The notes beneath the pieces were generated by a model. It was not told the DNA's origin, searched no databases, and was given only the letters and a program-made list of their open reading frames with translations. Shown here in pieces: positions 1 to 13,285 of a DNA stretch of 64,000 nucleotides. The DNA comes from DATEPR01 sp036491115 (lineage in GTDB: Bacteria; Actinomycetota; Actinomycetes; Mycobacteriales; Pseudonocardiaceae), in contig DASXCQ010000083.1 of the NCBI GenBank assembly GCA_036491115.1, forward strand, positions 1 to 64,000, read 5' to 3'. How positions within the stretch are numbered: position 1 is the first letter of the stretch; each line of letters opens with the position of its first letter. The position numbers and the translations under genes were made by a program.

Positions 1-280
1 CGTGCTCGCTGGACTCGATCCGCTCGAGCAGGAAGCCGTCGACGAGTTGCCCGGCGAAGCGCACCCGCACCCGCACGCCGGGTTGCGCGTCCGCATCCAT
101 CGCGGCCGGCACGAGGTAATCGAAGGGTCGGTCCAGGTGCGTCAGGGAGACATCGACCGCGACCCGGGCCACCGGCGCCGTCGCCGCGGGCGGCTCGGCC
201 TCTTTGGCCTTGGTCGCGCGGGTCTGCTCCCGCGCTCGTTCCCGGACGAGAGCGAGCTGTTCGGCCACGGGCTCGCTCAC
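1..280 (-). CDS. priA: Primosomal protein N' (PriA), N-terminal part, runs off the window
   Basis: The minus strand opens with GTG at 280 and stays open to base 1, giving about 93 residues. After a charged leader comes VARVAVDVSLTHLDRPFDYL, then a V-P-x-x-M-D segment and GVRVRVRFAGQLVDGFLLER. This is the N-terminal 3'-DNA-end binding domain typical of PriA, the protein that restarts stalled replication forks. Actinobacterial PriA proteins often lack a working helicase motif, but the helicase part lies outside the window. The gene follows metK, a common actinobacterial order, and a strong hairpin lies between them. The start is the only sensible one I see; GGGGAG directly abuts it, so the ribosome binding site spacing is poor and the exact start is uncertain. 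Confidence 0.85.
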   Translation of the reverse strand, partial: MSEPVAEQLALVRERAREQTRATKAKEAEPPAATAPVARVAVDVSLTHLDRPFDYLVPAAMDADAQPGVRVRVRFAGQLVDGFLLERIESSEH

Positions 281-303
281 CTCCCCGTCCTACCAGAAAC
301 AAG

Positions 304-333
304 CACGAGCCCCGGCCGCAGCCGGGGCTCGTG
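304..333 (-). terminator. Hairpin terminator after metK
   Basis: A perfect 13-bp inverted repeat (304-316 with 321-333) with a 4-base loop lies 16 bases beyond the metK stop. Read on the minus strand it is followed by TTGTTTCTGGTA, a weak U-rich tail. It would separate metK from priA transcription. Confidence 0.75.
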
Positions 334-348
334 TGGAAAAGCGGGGTG

Positions 349-1563
<1,215 letters not shown>

Positions 1564-1617
1564 CCGAGTTCTCCCAACTCACCCGATGGCCAGTTGCCGT
1601 CAACCTACCGGGCCAGA

Positions 1618-2844
1618 TTACTTGGCCAGCAGCGGGCGAATGCCGTCCCACACTCTGGCCGAAAGGTGGCTCTTGCTACCCAGCGGCAGCGGCGTCTCGG
1701 TGCCGTCGGCGGCCAGCAGCCAGCCGGCGTTGTCCTCGACCTCGAACGCCCTGCCGTCGCCGACCGCGTTGACCACCAGCAGGTCGACGCCCTTGCGGCG
1801 CAGTTTGGCGTGCGCGTGGGTGAGCACGTCGCCGTGCTCGTCACCGGTCTCGGCGGCGAAGCCGACCATCACCTGCCCCGGCGTGCGGGCGGCGACCAGT
1901 TCGACCAGGATGTCCGGATTCCGGGTCAGTGGCACCGGATCCGGGTCGTGGTCGGTCTTCTTGATCTTGTAGTCGGCCCGGCTGGTGGGCCGGAAGTCGG
2001 CCACCGCGGCGGCCATCACCACGACGTCCGCGCCTGCCGCCGCCTTGTGCATGGCGTCGCGCAGTTCGGTGGCGGTGCTCACGTGCCGCACGGTGACGCC
2101 TGCCGGGTCGGGCAGGTCGACGGTATGGGCGGCGACGAGCGTCACATCGGCACCACGGGCGGCGGCGATCCTGGCCAGGGCGTAGCCCTGCTTGCCGGAC
2201 GAGCGGTTGCCCAGGTAGCGCACCGGGTCCAGTGGTTCACGGGTGCCACCGGCGGACACGGCGACCCTGACGCCCTCCAGGTCGCGGGGCAGGGCGTCGG
2301 GTGCGGCGAGCAGCAGGCGGGCCAGGTCGACGATCTCGGCAGGATCGGCCAGCCGGCCCTTGCCGGTGTCCACCCCGGTCAGTCGACCGCTGGCCGGGTC
2401 GGTGACGACGGCACCGCGCGACCGCAGCAGGGCCACGTTGTCCCTGGTGGCCGGGTGCTCCCACATCTCGGTGTGCATCGCGGGCGAGAACAACACGGGA
2501 CACCGGGCGGTGAGCAGGGTGGCGGTGAGCAGGTCGTCGGCCACGCCGTGGGCCGCCCTGGCCAACACGTCGGCCGTGGCGGGCACGACGACCACCAGGT
2601 CGGCCTGCTTGCCTAGCCGCACGTGCGGTACGTCCGGCACGTCCTCGAAGACGCCGGTGCGCACCGGATGGCCGGACAGCGCCTCGAAGGTGGCGGCGCC
2701 CACGAACCGCAGGGCCGCCTCCGTGGGCACCACGCGCACGTCGTGCCCGGACTCGGTCAGGCCACGCAGCACCTCGCACGCCTTGTAGGCCGCGATGCCA
2801 CCGCCGACGCCCAGGATCACCCTGGGGCGTTCGGTGTCGGTCAT
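1618..2844 (-). CDS. coaBC: Bifunctional phosphopantothenoylcysteine decarboxylase / phosphopantothenate-cysteine ligase
   Basis: This protein performs two consecutive steps of coenzyme A synthesis. Its length of 408 residues fits the fused Dfp family. The N-terminal half (about 1-190) is the FMN-dependent CoaC decarboxylase, with VGGGIAAYKACEVLRGL at the start, PATADV near residue 90 and PAMHTEMWEHPA as the substrate-recognition segment. The C-terminal half is CoaB, with SAGGTREPLDPVRYLGNRSS and KIKKTDHDPD as its nucleotide and dimer motifs. It lies between rpoZ (28 bases upstream) and metK, matching the usual actinobacterial order. Confidence 0.96.
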   Translation of the reverse strand: MTDTERPRVILGVGGGIAAYKACEVLRGLTESGHDVRVVPTEAALRFVGAATFEALSGHPVRTGVFEDVPDVPHVRLGKQADLVVVVPATADVLARAAHGVADDLLTATLLTARCPVLFSPAMHTEMWEHPATRDNVALLRSRGAVVTDPASGRLTGVDTGKGRLADPAEIVDLARLLLAAPDALPRDLEGVRVAVSAGGTREPLDPVRYLGNRSSGKQGYALARIAAARGADVTLVAAHTVDLPDPAGVTVRHVSTATELRDAMHKAAAGADVVVMAAAVADFRPTSRADYKIKKTDHDPDPVPLTRNPDILVELVAARTPGQVMVGFAAETGDEHGDVLTHAHAKLRRKGVDLLVVNAVGDGRAFEVEDNAGWLLAADGTETPLPLGSKSHLSARVWDGIRPLLAK

Positions 2845-2872
2845 CGCGGCCTGGCCTTCGGACCCGAGCGGG

Positions 2873-3154
2873 TCACTCGCCTTCGGTGTGCTCGAGCAGA
2901 CCGGCGTGGATCTCGCGCATGGCGATGGACAGCGGCTTCTCGCGGGGGCCGGGCTCCACCAGCGGACCCACGTACTCCAGCAGGCCCTCGCCGAGCTGTG
3001 CGTAGTAGTCGTTGATCTGCCTGGCCCGCTTGGCGGCGTAGATCACCAGCGCATACTTCGAGCTGACCTGCGACAACAGGTCGTCGATCGGCGGGTTGGT
3101 GATGCCTTCCGGCGTGTCGATCTGGGTGCCCATCACGGAAGTGGGACTGGTCAC
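2873..3154 (-). CDS. rpoZ: RNA polymerase omega subunit
   Basis: The 93-residue product carries the conserved omega core ITNPPIDDLLSQVSSKYALV, then AAKRARQINDYYAQLGEG and ends EKPLSIAMREIHAGLLEHTE. Omega helps fold and assemble the beta-prime subunit. I chose GTG at 3154 because AGGAG lies 7 bases upstream and because mycobacterial and pseudonocardial homologues have a short variable leader of this kind. A longer in-frame start at 3214 exists but has no supporting site. It sits between gmk and coaBC. Confidence 0.95.
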   Translation of the reverse strand: MTSPTSVMGTQIDTPEGITNPPIDDLLSQVSSKYALVIYAAKRARQINDYYAQLGEGLLEYVGPLVEPGPREKPLSIAMREIHAGLLEHTEGE

Positions 3155-3227
3155 GCAAACGCTCCTGCGCTCGGTCGTACCCCGGTCGAGACCGACGGGG
3201 CGATCGACGCCCACGGATCAGCCCAGT

Positions 3228-3821
3228 TCAGGCGGGCAGATCGCGGGGGGTGCCGACAACCAAGGTTAGCAAGTCCTCGGCGGCCCTTCGCACGTCGTCG
3301 TTGACGACCTCGACATCGAACTCCGGCCGGGCCGCCAGTTCCTCCTCGGCGGTGGCCAGTCGCCGTCGCACCACGTCCGGCGACTCGGTGCCCCGGCCGA
3401 CCAGACGACCCACCAGGGCCTCCCAGCTCGGCGGGGCGATGAACACCAGCAGGGCTTCGGGGAGCGCGGACCGGACCGCGCGTGCGCCCTGCAGGTCGAC
3501 CTCCAGCAGCGCGGGCAGGCCGTCGGCGAGACGCTGCTCGATCGGCCGGCGGGGTGTGCCCGACCGGTGGGTGCCACCGTGGATGTCGGCCCATTCCAGG
3601 AGTTCGTCCTGGTCGATCATGCGGTCGAACTCGGCGTCGCTGACGAAGCGGTAGTCCACGCCGTCCACCTCCCCGGGCCGCTGGGCCCGCGTGGTGACCG
3701 ACACGCTGAACCACAGGTCCGGGTAGAGCCGCCGTGCCTCGCGCACGATGCTGCTCTTACCGACGCCAGAGGGGCCGGCCAGAACCACGAGCCGACCCCT
3801 CTGTGCAGAGTGCTGACTCAC
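3228..3821 (-). CDS. gmk: Guanylate kinase
   Basis: Guanylate kinase phosphorylates GMP to GDP with ATP. The product has 197 residues, with the P-loop GPSGVGKSS at 16-24, then SVSVTTRAQRPGEVDGVDY, the GMP-binding segment. The later E-V-D-L-Q-G-A motif belongs to the lid and catalytic region. The GTG start overlaps the mihF stop by 4 bases (GTGA), so the two genes are translationally coupled. Confidence 0.96.
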   Translation of the reverse strand: MSQHSAQRGRLVVLAGPSGVGKSSIVREARRLYPDLWFSVSVTTRAQRPGEVDGVDYRFVSDAEFDRMIDQDELLEWADIHGGTHRSGTPRRPIEQRLADGLPALLEVDLQGARAVRSALPEALLVFIAPPSWEALVGRLVGRGTESPDVVRRRLATAEEELAARPEFDVEVVNDDVRRAAEDLLTLVVGTPRDLPA

Positions 3822-4135
3822 TCGCCGCCGAATTCGGTGAGTAGAGCCTTGCGCTGCCGGTCGCCCAAGCCGCGCAACCGGCGACTAGCGGCGATCTCCA
3901 GACGCTCCATGATCTGCGCCGCACGTACCTTGCCGACGCCCGGCAGGGACTCAAGCAACGCGGAGACCTTCATCTTGCCCAGGACCTCATCGTTGTCGGC
4001 GGCAATGAGAACGTCTTTCAAATTGGTGCCGCCGCGCTTGAGGCGCTCCTTGAGCTCGGCCCGAGCGCGACGGGCGGCAGCCGCTTTCTCCAGCGCTGCG
4101 GCCCGCTGCTCCTCGGTCAGCTGGGGAAGGGCCAC
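3818..4135 (-). CDS. mihF: Integration host factor, actinobacterial type (mIHF)
   Basis: The 105-residue product starts VALPQLTEEQRAAALEKAAA and contains LLESLPGVGKVRAAQIMERL, the helix-two-turn-helix DNA-binding core of mycobacterial/streptomycete IHF. This basic nucleoid protein bends or compacts DNA and is unrelated to the alpha/beta IHF of enterobacteria. GTG at 4135 is chosen because GGAGG lies just upstream and because a positively charged helix begins here; the open frame continues upstream but looks non-coding. It starts the gmk-rpoZ-coaBC-metK run. Confidence 0.94.
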   Translation of the reverse strand: MALPQLTEEQRAAALEKAAAARRARAELKERLKRGGTNLKDVLIAADNDEVLGKMKVSALLESLPGVGKVRAAQIMERLEIAASRRLRGLGDRQRKALLTEFGGE

Positions 4136-4344
4136 GATCTCCTCCGTGGGGTGGGGTTTTCTTGCGGATCGGTGCCGCGACCGTACCGACAGTGAGTGAA
4201 CGAAAACAACGTGGGTCGGGGATTTCGACGTGTTTTTTCCGATCCGGCCGATCCCCTGGTTGGGGAGTCGGCCTGCGGTGATGGTCGCGGCGATGGAAAG
4301 TCCTACCAAGGACTCCCCCCGCTTGATTACCACCACTGGTGAAT

Positions 4345-4391
4345 CTTGGCGAGACCCTGTGTGATATAGCCCGATATTTGTTTTCGCCAAG
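4345..4391 (-). promoter_or_regulatory. Candidate mihF-gmk promoter inside an 8-bp inverted repeat
   Basis: On the minus strand TTGGCG (4385-4390) and TATATC (4363-4368) are separated by 16 bases, a fair sigma-70-like promoter. The same stretch is flanked by the inverted repeat CTTGGCGA (4345-4352) / TCGCCAAG (4384-4391), so the -35 box lies in one arm. The resulting leader before mihF would be about 220 bases. Confidence 0.45.
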
Positions 4392-4430
4392 ACCACTCAG
4401 CGTGACCGGGCTTCCCCCGATCATCGCAGG

Positions 4431-5272
4431 TCAGGGCCAGGATAGCTCAGTGGCGACCACGTCCCGTAGGCGAATCGCGGCATCCCGTAGCAACCGCTGG
4501 TCAGGGCCATGGCGCAACACGTCACGTGACGAACTGGGCAGCACTGGTACCGCGAGGCCACCACCGGTCGCGCCGAACGTCCCCAGCAAATCGGCGACGG
4601 TGCCACCTTGGGCCCCGAAACCGGGAGCCAGCACCGGTCCGTTCAGGTGGGAGATGTCCATTTCCAGACTGCCGACTGTGGCGCCAATCACTACGCCGAT
4701 GCTGCCCAACGGCGTAGCGCCGGAGTTCCGTTCGGCTGCCGAGTCGACGACCGACCGGCCGACCGGGATCCCGTCGGCCGTGGTCGCACGCTGGACACAG
4801 GCACCTTCGGGGTTGGACGTGAGGGACAGGGCGAACACTCCCCTGCCGGTCGCGGCCGCCAGGTCGAGGGCCGGATCGAGCGAGCCGAAGCCCAGATACG
4901 GCGACACCGTCACGGCGTCGGCGGCCAGCGGGGCGCCGTCGGCGAGGTACGCCTGGGCGTATGCCGCCATGGTGGAGCCGATGTCGCCGCGCTTGACGTC
5001 GAGCAGGACCAGCGCGCCCGCCGCCGACGACTCGGCGATGACCCGCTCCAGCACGGCGATGCCCGCGCTGCCGTAGGTCTCGAAGAAGGCCGACTGTGGC
5101 TTGACCACCGCCACCTCGCCGGCCACGGCCTCGACCGTGCCCAGCGCGAACCGCTCCAGCCCGGCGACGTCCGCGGTCAGGCCCCAGTCGGCGAGCAGGC
5201 CCGGATGCGGGTCGATGCCGACACACAGCGGCCCGCGTTTCGCGACGAGCTTCACCAACCGGGCGCCGAACG

Positions 5273-5276
<4 letters not shown>
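4431..5276 (-). CDS. pyrF: Orotidine 5'-phosphate decarboxylase (type 2)
   Basis: This enzyme catalyses the last step of UMP synthesis. The 281-residue product starts VTFGARLVKLVAKRGPLCVG and carries LLDVKRGDIGS, the catalytic Lys-Asp signature, at about 91-101. LTSNPEGA and VLAPGFGAQGG follow in the order found in the longer actinobacterial PyrF group. The GTG start at 5276 overlaps the carB stop (GTGA). It is the last gene of the pyr operon. Confidence 0.96.
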
Positions 5277-8589
<3,313 letters not shown>

Positions 8590-8590
<1 letters not shown>

Positions 8591-9744
8591 CAGAGGGTGC
8601 CACCTTTCCCGCTCCGGCCACGCTCCATCAGCGACACGAACTCGTCGAACAGCACGGCGGCGTCGTGCGGACCCGCGGCCGCCTCCGGGTGGTACTGCAC
8701 CGAGAACGCCGGCACGTCGGCACACCGCAGGCCCTCGACGGTGCCGTCGTTGGGGCAGTGATGGCTCACCGCCGCCCTGCCGTACGGCGTCCGGAATGTT
8801 TCGCCGCGTTCACCCTCCAGTGCGAAACCGTGGTTCTGCGCGGTGATCGCGACCCGCCCGGTGGCGGCGTCCACCACGGGCACGTTGATACCCCGGTGGC
8901 CGTACCGCAGCTTGTAGGTGCCCCGACCCAGTGCGCGGCCGAGAATCTGGTTGCCGAAACAGATGCCGAACAGCGGGATGCGCCGCTCCAGCACCGCCCT
9001 GGTCAGCTCGACGGCGTGCTCCTGGGTGGCCGGGTCGCCCGGACCGTTGGACAGGAAGACGCCGTCCGGCCCGACCGCCAGCATGTCGTCCACAGTGGAT
9101 GTCAGCGGCAGCACGTGGGTCTCGATACCCCGGGCGGCCAGCATGCGTGGCGTGTTCGACTTGATGCCCAGGTCCAGGGCGGCCACCCGGAACCGCGTCT
9201 CGCCCGCTGCCGGCACCACGTAGGTCTGCCGGGTGGTGACGTCACCGGCCAGGTCGGCGCCGAGCATCGGCTGGCCCGCCCGCACCTTCGCCACCATTCC
9301 TGCGTTGCCGGCCAGCGCCGGACCGGAGAACACCCCGGCCCGCATCGCGCCGCGTTCCCTGATGTGTCTGGTCAGCGTTCTGGTGTCCACTTCGGCGATA
9401 CCGACGATCCCCTGCGACTCCAGCTCTGCTGCCAGCGAGCGCACCGAACGCCAGTTGGAGGCGATCCGGGCCGGGTCGCGCACCACGTACCCGGCCACCC
9501 AGATCCGGCTCGACTCGTCGTCCTCGTCGTTCCAACCGGTGTTGCCGATCTGCGGCGCGGTCTGGACCACGATCTGCCGGTGGTAGGACGGATCGGTCAG
9601 GGTCTCCTGGTAGCCGGTCATGCCGGTGCAGAACACCACTTCGCCGACCGAAGCGCCGACGGCTCCATAGGCGCGGCCGGGGAACACCCTGCCGTCCTCC
9701 AGCACCAGCGCGGCGGCAGTGGCTCCTGAGCGGTTGCGGCTCAT
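8590..9744 (-). CDS. carA: Carbamoyl-phosphate synthase small (glutaminase) subunit
   Basis: CarA hydrolyses glutamine and channels ammonia to CarB. The 384-residue product has an N-terminal CPSase domain with GEVVFCTGMTGYQETLTDPS and a C-terminal class I amidotransferase. The catalytic triad is Cys262 in LFGICFGNQ, His352 and Glu354 in YHPE. ATG at 9744 overlaps the pyrC stop (ATGA). Mycobacteria, as I recall, carry a small membrane-protein gene between pyrC and carA; there is no room for it here. Confidence 0.97.
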
Positions 9745-11027
9745 CGGCGAATCCTTCCGTCGTGCGCGGTGATCCTGCCCCGCGAGATCGTCGTGACCAC
9801 CCTCGCCGGCATGGTCATCCCGGCGAACGGCGTGTTGTCCGCGATGCTGGCGAGGTCCTGGCCACGCACCGTCCACTCGGCGTCCGGGTCGACCACGGCG
9901 AGGTTCGCCGGTTCACCGGTCGCGACCGGCCTGCCCTGGTCGGGCAGGCCACCGATGTCGGCCGGTCGTTCGGACAGCACCCTCGCCACCCCACGCCAGT
10001 CCAGCAGGCCGGTGCGCACCATCGCCAGTACCACGACCGGCAGCGCCGTCTGCAGACCCAGCATGCCCGGCCGCGCGCTCGCCCATTCGCAGTCCTTGTC
10101 CTGCGGTGCGTGCGGGGCGTGGTCGGTGGCCACGCAGTCGATCACGCCGCCGGCGAGCGCGGCGCGCAGGGCGTCCACGTCGTGGTGACCGCGCAGCGGC
10201 GGGTTCACCTTGTTGACCGGATCGTAGTCGGCCAACCGGTCGTCGGTGAGCAGCAAGTGGTGCGGTGTCACCTCGGCCGTCACATCGACCCCCCTGGCCT
10301 TCGCCCAGCCGACCAGCTCGGCGGTGCCCGCGGTGGACACGTGGCAGATGTGCAGCCGCGCGCCGACCGTGCCGGCCAGCAGGCAGTCCCGCGCGACGAT
10401 GGCCTCCTCGGCCGCCGCCGGCCAACCGGCCAGGCCCAGCCGCGCTGCCTGCTCGCCCTCGTTGGCCTGCGCGCCCACGGTGAGCCTGGGCTCCTCCGCG
10501 TGCTGCGCGATCACCCCGCCGACCGCCTTGGAGTACTCCAGGGCCCGGCGCATCACCAGCGGATCGGCCACGCAGTGCCCGTCGTCGGAGAACAACCGCA
10601 CCCCGGCCGCGGACCGGGCCATGGTGCCCAACTCGGCCAGCCGCTCACCGGCCAGGCCGACCGTCACCGCGCCGACCGGACGCACATCCACCAGTCCGAC
10701 CTCGGCACCGCGCCGCCACACGTGTTCCACCACGACCGCGTTGTCCGCCACCGGATCGGTATTGGCCATGGCGAATATCGCGGTGAAACCGCCCAGTGCG
10801 GCCGCGGCCGAGCCGGACAGTATCGTCTCCGCGTCCTCCCGGCCCGGTTCCCGCAGGTGGGTGTGCAGGTCGACGAAGCCGGGCAACACGATCTGGCCGG
10901 TCGCGTCGATCACCTCGTCCGCGGTCAGCCCGGTGCCGATCTCGTCGATCACCCCGCCGGCGATCCGCAGGTCCACCGGATCGCCCTCGCCGTACGGCCG
11001 GACGCCACGCAGCACCAGCGTCGTCAC
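9741..11027 (-). CDS. pyrC: Dihydroorotase
   Basis: This zinc amidohydrolase cyclises carbamoyl aspartate to dihydroorotate. The 428-residue product has DLHTHLREPG at about 53-62, supplying the first metal histidines (55 and 57), and ATDHAPH further on with the catalytic aspartate. The length and the FVDLHTHLREPGRE motif place it in the class I PyrC family. GTG at 11027 overlaps the pyrB stop and ATGA couples it to carA. Confidence 0.97.
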   Translation of the reverse strand: MTTLVLRGVRPYGEGDPVDLRIAGGVIDEIGTGLTADEVIDATGQIVLPGFVDLHTHLREPGREDAETILSGSAAAALGGFTAIFAMANTDPVADNAVVVEHVWRRGAEVGLVDVRPVGAVTVGLAGERLAELGTMARSAAGVRLFSDDGHCVADPLVMRRALEYSKAVGGVIAQHAEEPRLTVGAQANEGEQAARLGLAGWPAAAEEAIVARDCLLAGTVGARLHICHVSTAGTAELVGWAKARGVDVTAEVTPHHLLLTDDRLADYDPVNKVNPPLRGHHDVDALRAALAGGVIDCVATDHAPHAPQDKDCEWASARPGMLGLQTALPVVVLAMVRTGLLDWRGVARVLSERPADIGGLPDQGRPVATGEPANLAVVDPDAEWTVRGQDLASIADNTPFAGMTMPARVVTTISRGRITAHDGRIRR

Positions 11028-11950
11028 GATCCCTCCCCGGCGAGCAGGTGGTAGAGCACCGACATGCGCATGTGGACCCCGTTGCGCACCTGGTCCACGA
11101 TCGCCGCCCGCGGCGAGTCGGCCACCGAGGACGCGATCTCCATGCCGCGCAGCATCGGGCCGGGGTGTAGCACGACCGCGTGGTCGGGCAACCGGGCGGC
11201 GCGGCCCTCGGACAGGCCGTAGCTGATCGAGTACTCCCTGGCCGACGGGAAGAACCCGCCGTGCATCCGCTCCACCTGGACCCGCAGCATCATCACCGCG
11301 TCCAGGCTGGGTAGTTCGGCGTCCAGGTCGTGGGACACACCGACGCCCCACCTGTGGACGCCGACCGGCAACAGCGTCGGCGGCGCCACCAGCACCACGT
11401 CCGCGCCCAGGGTGCCCAGCAGGTGCACATTGGACCGGGCCACCCTGCTGTGCAGCACATCGCCGACGATCGCGATCCGCCTGCCGGCCAGGTCGCCCAG
11501 CCGTTCCCGCAGGGTGGCCGCGTCCAGCAGGGCCTGGGTCGGGTGCTCGTGGGTACCGTCGCCCGCATTGACCACGCAGGTGCCGGCCTCGGCCAGCCAC
11601 ACCGCCAACCGGTCCGCGGCACCCGATGCCGGGTGCCGGATGATCACGCAGTCGGCGCCGGCCGCGGCCAGGGTCAGTGCGGTGTCCCGCAGCGACTCGC
11701 CCTTGCCCACCGACGAACCGCCCGCCGAGACGTTCACCACGTCGGCGCTCATCCACTTGCCGGCGATCTCGAACGACACGCGGGTGCGGGTGGAGTTCTC
11801 GTAGAAGACGGTGATCACCGTCCGGCCGCGCAGCGTGGGCAGCTTGCGCACCTCGCGGCCCAGGAGGGTGGCCTTCAGCTCGTCGGCGGTGTCCATCAGG
11901 CCGATGGCGGCCTCGCGGTCCAGGCCGGCGGTGGAGAGCAGATGCCTCAC
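11024..11950 (-). CDS. pyrB: Aspartate carbamoyltransferase catalytic chain
   Basis: PyrB condenses carbamoyl phosphate and aspartate. The 308-residue product carries the carbamoyl-phosphate signature YENSTRTRVSF near 50-60 and the HPTQALLDAATL aspartate-binding region. No pyrI regulatory chain follows; control instead appears to act through PyrR upstream. The GTG start at 11950 overlaps the pyrR stop. Confidence 0.97.
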   Translation of the reverse strand: MRHLLSTAGLDREAAIGLMDTADELKATLLGREVRKLPTLRGRTVITVFYENSTRTRVSFEIAGKWMSADVVNVSAGGSSVGKGESLRDTALTLAAAGADCVIIRHPASGAADRLAVWLAEAGTCVVNAGDGTHEHPTQALLDAATLRERLGDLAGRRIAIVGDVLHSRVARSNVHLLGTLGADVVLVAPPTLLPVGVHRWGVGVSHDLDAELPSLDAVMMLRVQVERMHGGFFPSAREYSISYGLSEGRAARLPDHAVVLHPGPMLRGMEIASSVADSPRAAIVDQVRNGVHMRMSVLYHLLAGEGS

Positions 11951-12540
11951 GCTGGTTCGCCCTCCCGCCTGCGCAGCAGGACCGCGTCCCGGCCGTCGAT
12001 CTCGTCCAGCAGCACGGCGACCTCCTCCGCCCTGGCCGTCGGCACGTTCTTGCCCACGTAGTCGGCGCGGATCGGCAGCTCGCGGTGGCCTCGGTCGACG
12101 AGCACGGCGAGCTGCACGGCGCGCGGGCGACCGTGGTCGCGCAGGGCGTCGAGTGCGGCGCTGACGGTGCGGCCGGAGAACAGCACGTCATCGACGAGTA
12201 CAACGAGCCGGTCGTCGATACCGCCCTCGGGCAATCGGGTGGACTCCAGCGGCCGGGGGGGCCGGTGGCGCAGGTCGTCCCGGTAGAGGGTGATGTCGAG
12301 GGTGCCGGTGGGCACGGGGACGCCGCTGAACTCCAGGATCTTCTCGGCCAGCCGCCGGGCGAGCGGAGCGCCTCGCCGGGGAATACCGAGTAACACGACC
12401 GGTGGTACCGAAGCCGCGTCGAGAGCGGTCTTCTCGATCACCTGATGGGCCATTCGGGCGACGGTACGCGCGACATCGCCGGCCGAGAGCAGCTCGCGCT
12501 CCTCGGCTGGGTCCGCCGCGCCACGCGTTCGGGGCGCCAC
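11947..12540 (-). CDS. pyrR: Pyr operon RNA-binding regulator / uracil phosphoribosyltransferase
   Basis: The 197-residue product has the phosphoribosyltransferase fold with LVVLVDDVLFSGRTVSAALD as its PRPP-binding loop, and VVLLGIPRRGAPLARRLAE upstream. PyrR proteins bind the pyr leader RNA when UMP is high and often have weak uracil phosphoribosyltransferase activity. GTG at 12540 has a strong AAGGAGG 7 bases upstream; the longer open frame would place coding sequence over the RNA hairpin described at 12555-12572. It is the first gene of the operon. Confidence 0.95.
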   Translation of the reverse strand: MAPRTRGAADPAEERELLSAGDVARTVARMAHQVIEKTALDAASVPPVVLLGIPRRGAPLARRLAEKILEFSGVPVPTGTLDITLYRDDLRHRPPRPLESTRLPEGGIDDRLVVLVDDVLFSGRTVSAALDALRDHGRPRAVQLAVLVDRGHRELPIRADYVGKNVPTARAEEVAVLLDEIDGRDAVLLRRREGEPA

Positions 12541-12554
12541 GGTGGACCTCCTTC

Positions 12555-12572
12555 CCCGCCTCACGGGACGGG
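12555..12572 (-). promoter_or_regulatory. PyrR-binding RNA hairpin in the pyr leader
   Basis: The minus-strand transcript reads CCCG-UCCCGUGAGG-CGGG here, a 4-bp stem closing a loop region that fits the PyrR recognition consensus UCCNGNGAGGY. It is immediately followed by the AAGGAGG ribosome binding site of pyrR. A second short palindrome, GUCCUUUAAGGAC (12572-12584), lies just upstream. The placement suggests that bound PyrR blocks translation initiation, as reported for Mycobacterium smegmatis, rather than acting through a terminator. Confidence 0.75.
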
Positions 12573-12690
12573 TCCTTAAAGGACGTCTTGCCGACCGGAT
12601 ACCCGGTCTGACCTGCACCGTATCAGGTCGTCGGCGTCATGCGTCCGAGTGGTGTCCCATGTCTCGCCCGGATGACGCACCGGGATCGGC

Positions 12691-12723
12691 TTGACCTGGT
12701 GACGACAAGGAGTAACCATTACT
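12691..12723 (+). promoter_or_regulatory. Candidate bldD promoter with AGTAA-CCA-TTACT palindrome
   Basis: TTGACC (12691-12696) and TAACCA (12713-12718) are spaced by 16 bases ahead of bldD. The -10 region is embedded in a 5-bp inverted repeat with a 3-base centre at 12711-12723. AGTAAC-type half-sites resemble BldD boxes, so this may be where BldD represses its own gene. About 74 bases separate it from the bldD start. Confidence 0.45.
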
Positions 12724-12796
12724 CTGCGTATCGATCTCAGGCTCCCCGCGGCTCGCCAAATCCGGCTGACGGGGCGAACGAACGGAGAACCGTCAC

Positions 12797-13285
12797 ATGG
12801 GCGACTACGCCAAGGCGCTGGGCGCCAAACTGCGCGGCATCCGGCAGCAGCAGGGGTTGTCACTGCACGGCGTCGAACAGAAGTCGGGTGGCAGGTGGAA
12901 GGCGGTCGTCGTCGGCTCGTACGAGCGCGGCGACCGGGCGGTGACCGTGCAGAAGCTGGCCGAACTGGCCGACTTCTACGGGGTGCCGGTGGCCGAACTC
13001 CTGCCAGAAGGCCGCGTGCCCTCGGGAGCCGAGCCGGCCACCAAGATCGTGATCAACCTGGAGCGGCTGCAACAGCTGCCGGCGGAGAAGGTCGGTCCGC
13101 TGGCCAGGTACGCGGCGACCATCCAGAGCCAGCGCGGTGACTACAACGGCAAGGTCCTGTCCATCCGGACCGAGGACCTGCGCTCGCTGGCGATCATCTA
13201 CGACATGACCCCCGGCGAGCTCACCGAGCAGCTCATCGACTGGGGCGTCCTCCCGCCCGAGGCGCGCCCGTCCAAGGAGGAATGA
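12797..13285 (+). CDS. bldD: BldD, c-di-GMP-responsive developmental transcription regulator
   Basis: The 162-residue product has an N-terminal XRE-type helix-turn-helix (about 3-70, with the SYERGDRAVTVQKLAELADF recognition segment) and a C-terminal domain. In that domain RGD at 113-115 and RTED at 124-127 are separated by eight residues, matching the RGD-X8-RxxD signature with which Streptomyces BldD binds tetrameric c-di-GMP and becomes a DNA-binding dimer. In Streptomyces it represses sporulation genes during vegetative growth. It is divergent from pyrR and convergent with nusB, the same neighbourhood as in Streptomyces. A diguanylate cyclase gene lies about 20 kb away in this window. Confidence 0.95.
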   Translation: MGDYAKALGAKLRGIRQQQGLSLHGVEQKSGGRWKAVVVGSYERGDRAVTVQKLAELADFYGVPVAELLPEGRVPSGAEPATKIVINLERLQQLPAEKVGPLARYAATIQSQRGDYNGKVLSIRTEDLRSLAIIYDMTPGELTEQLIDWGVLPPEARPSKEE

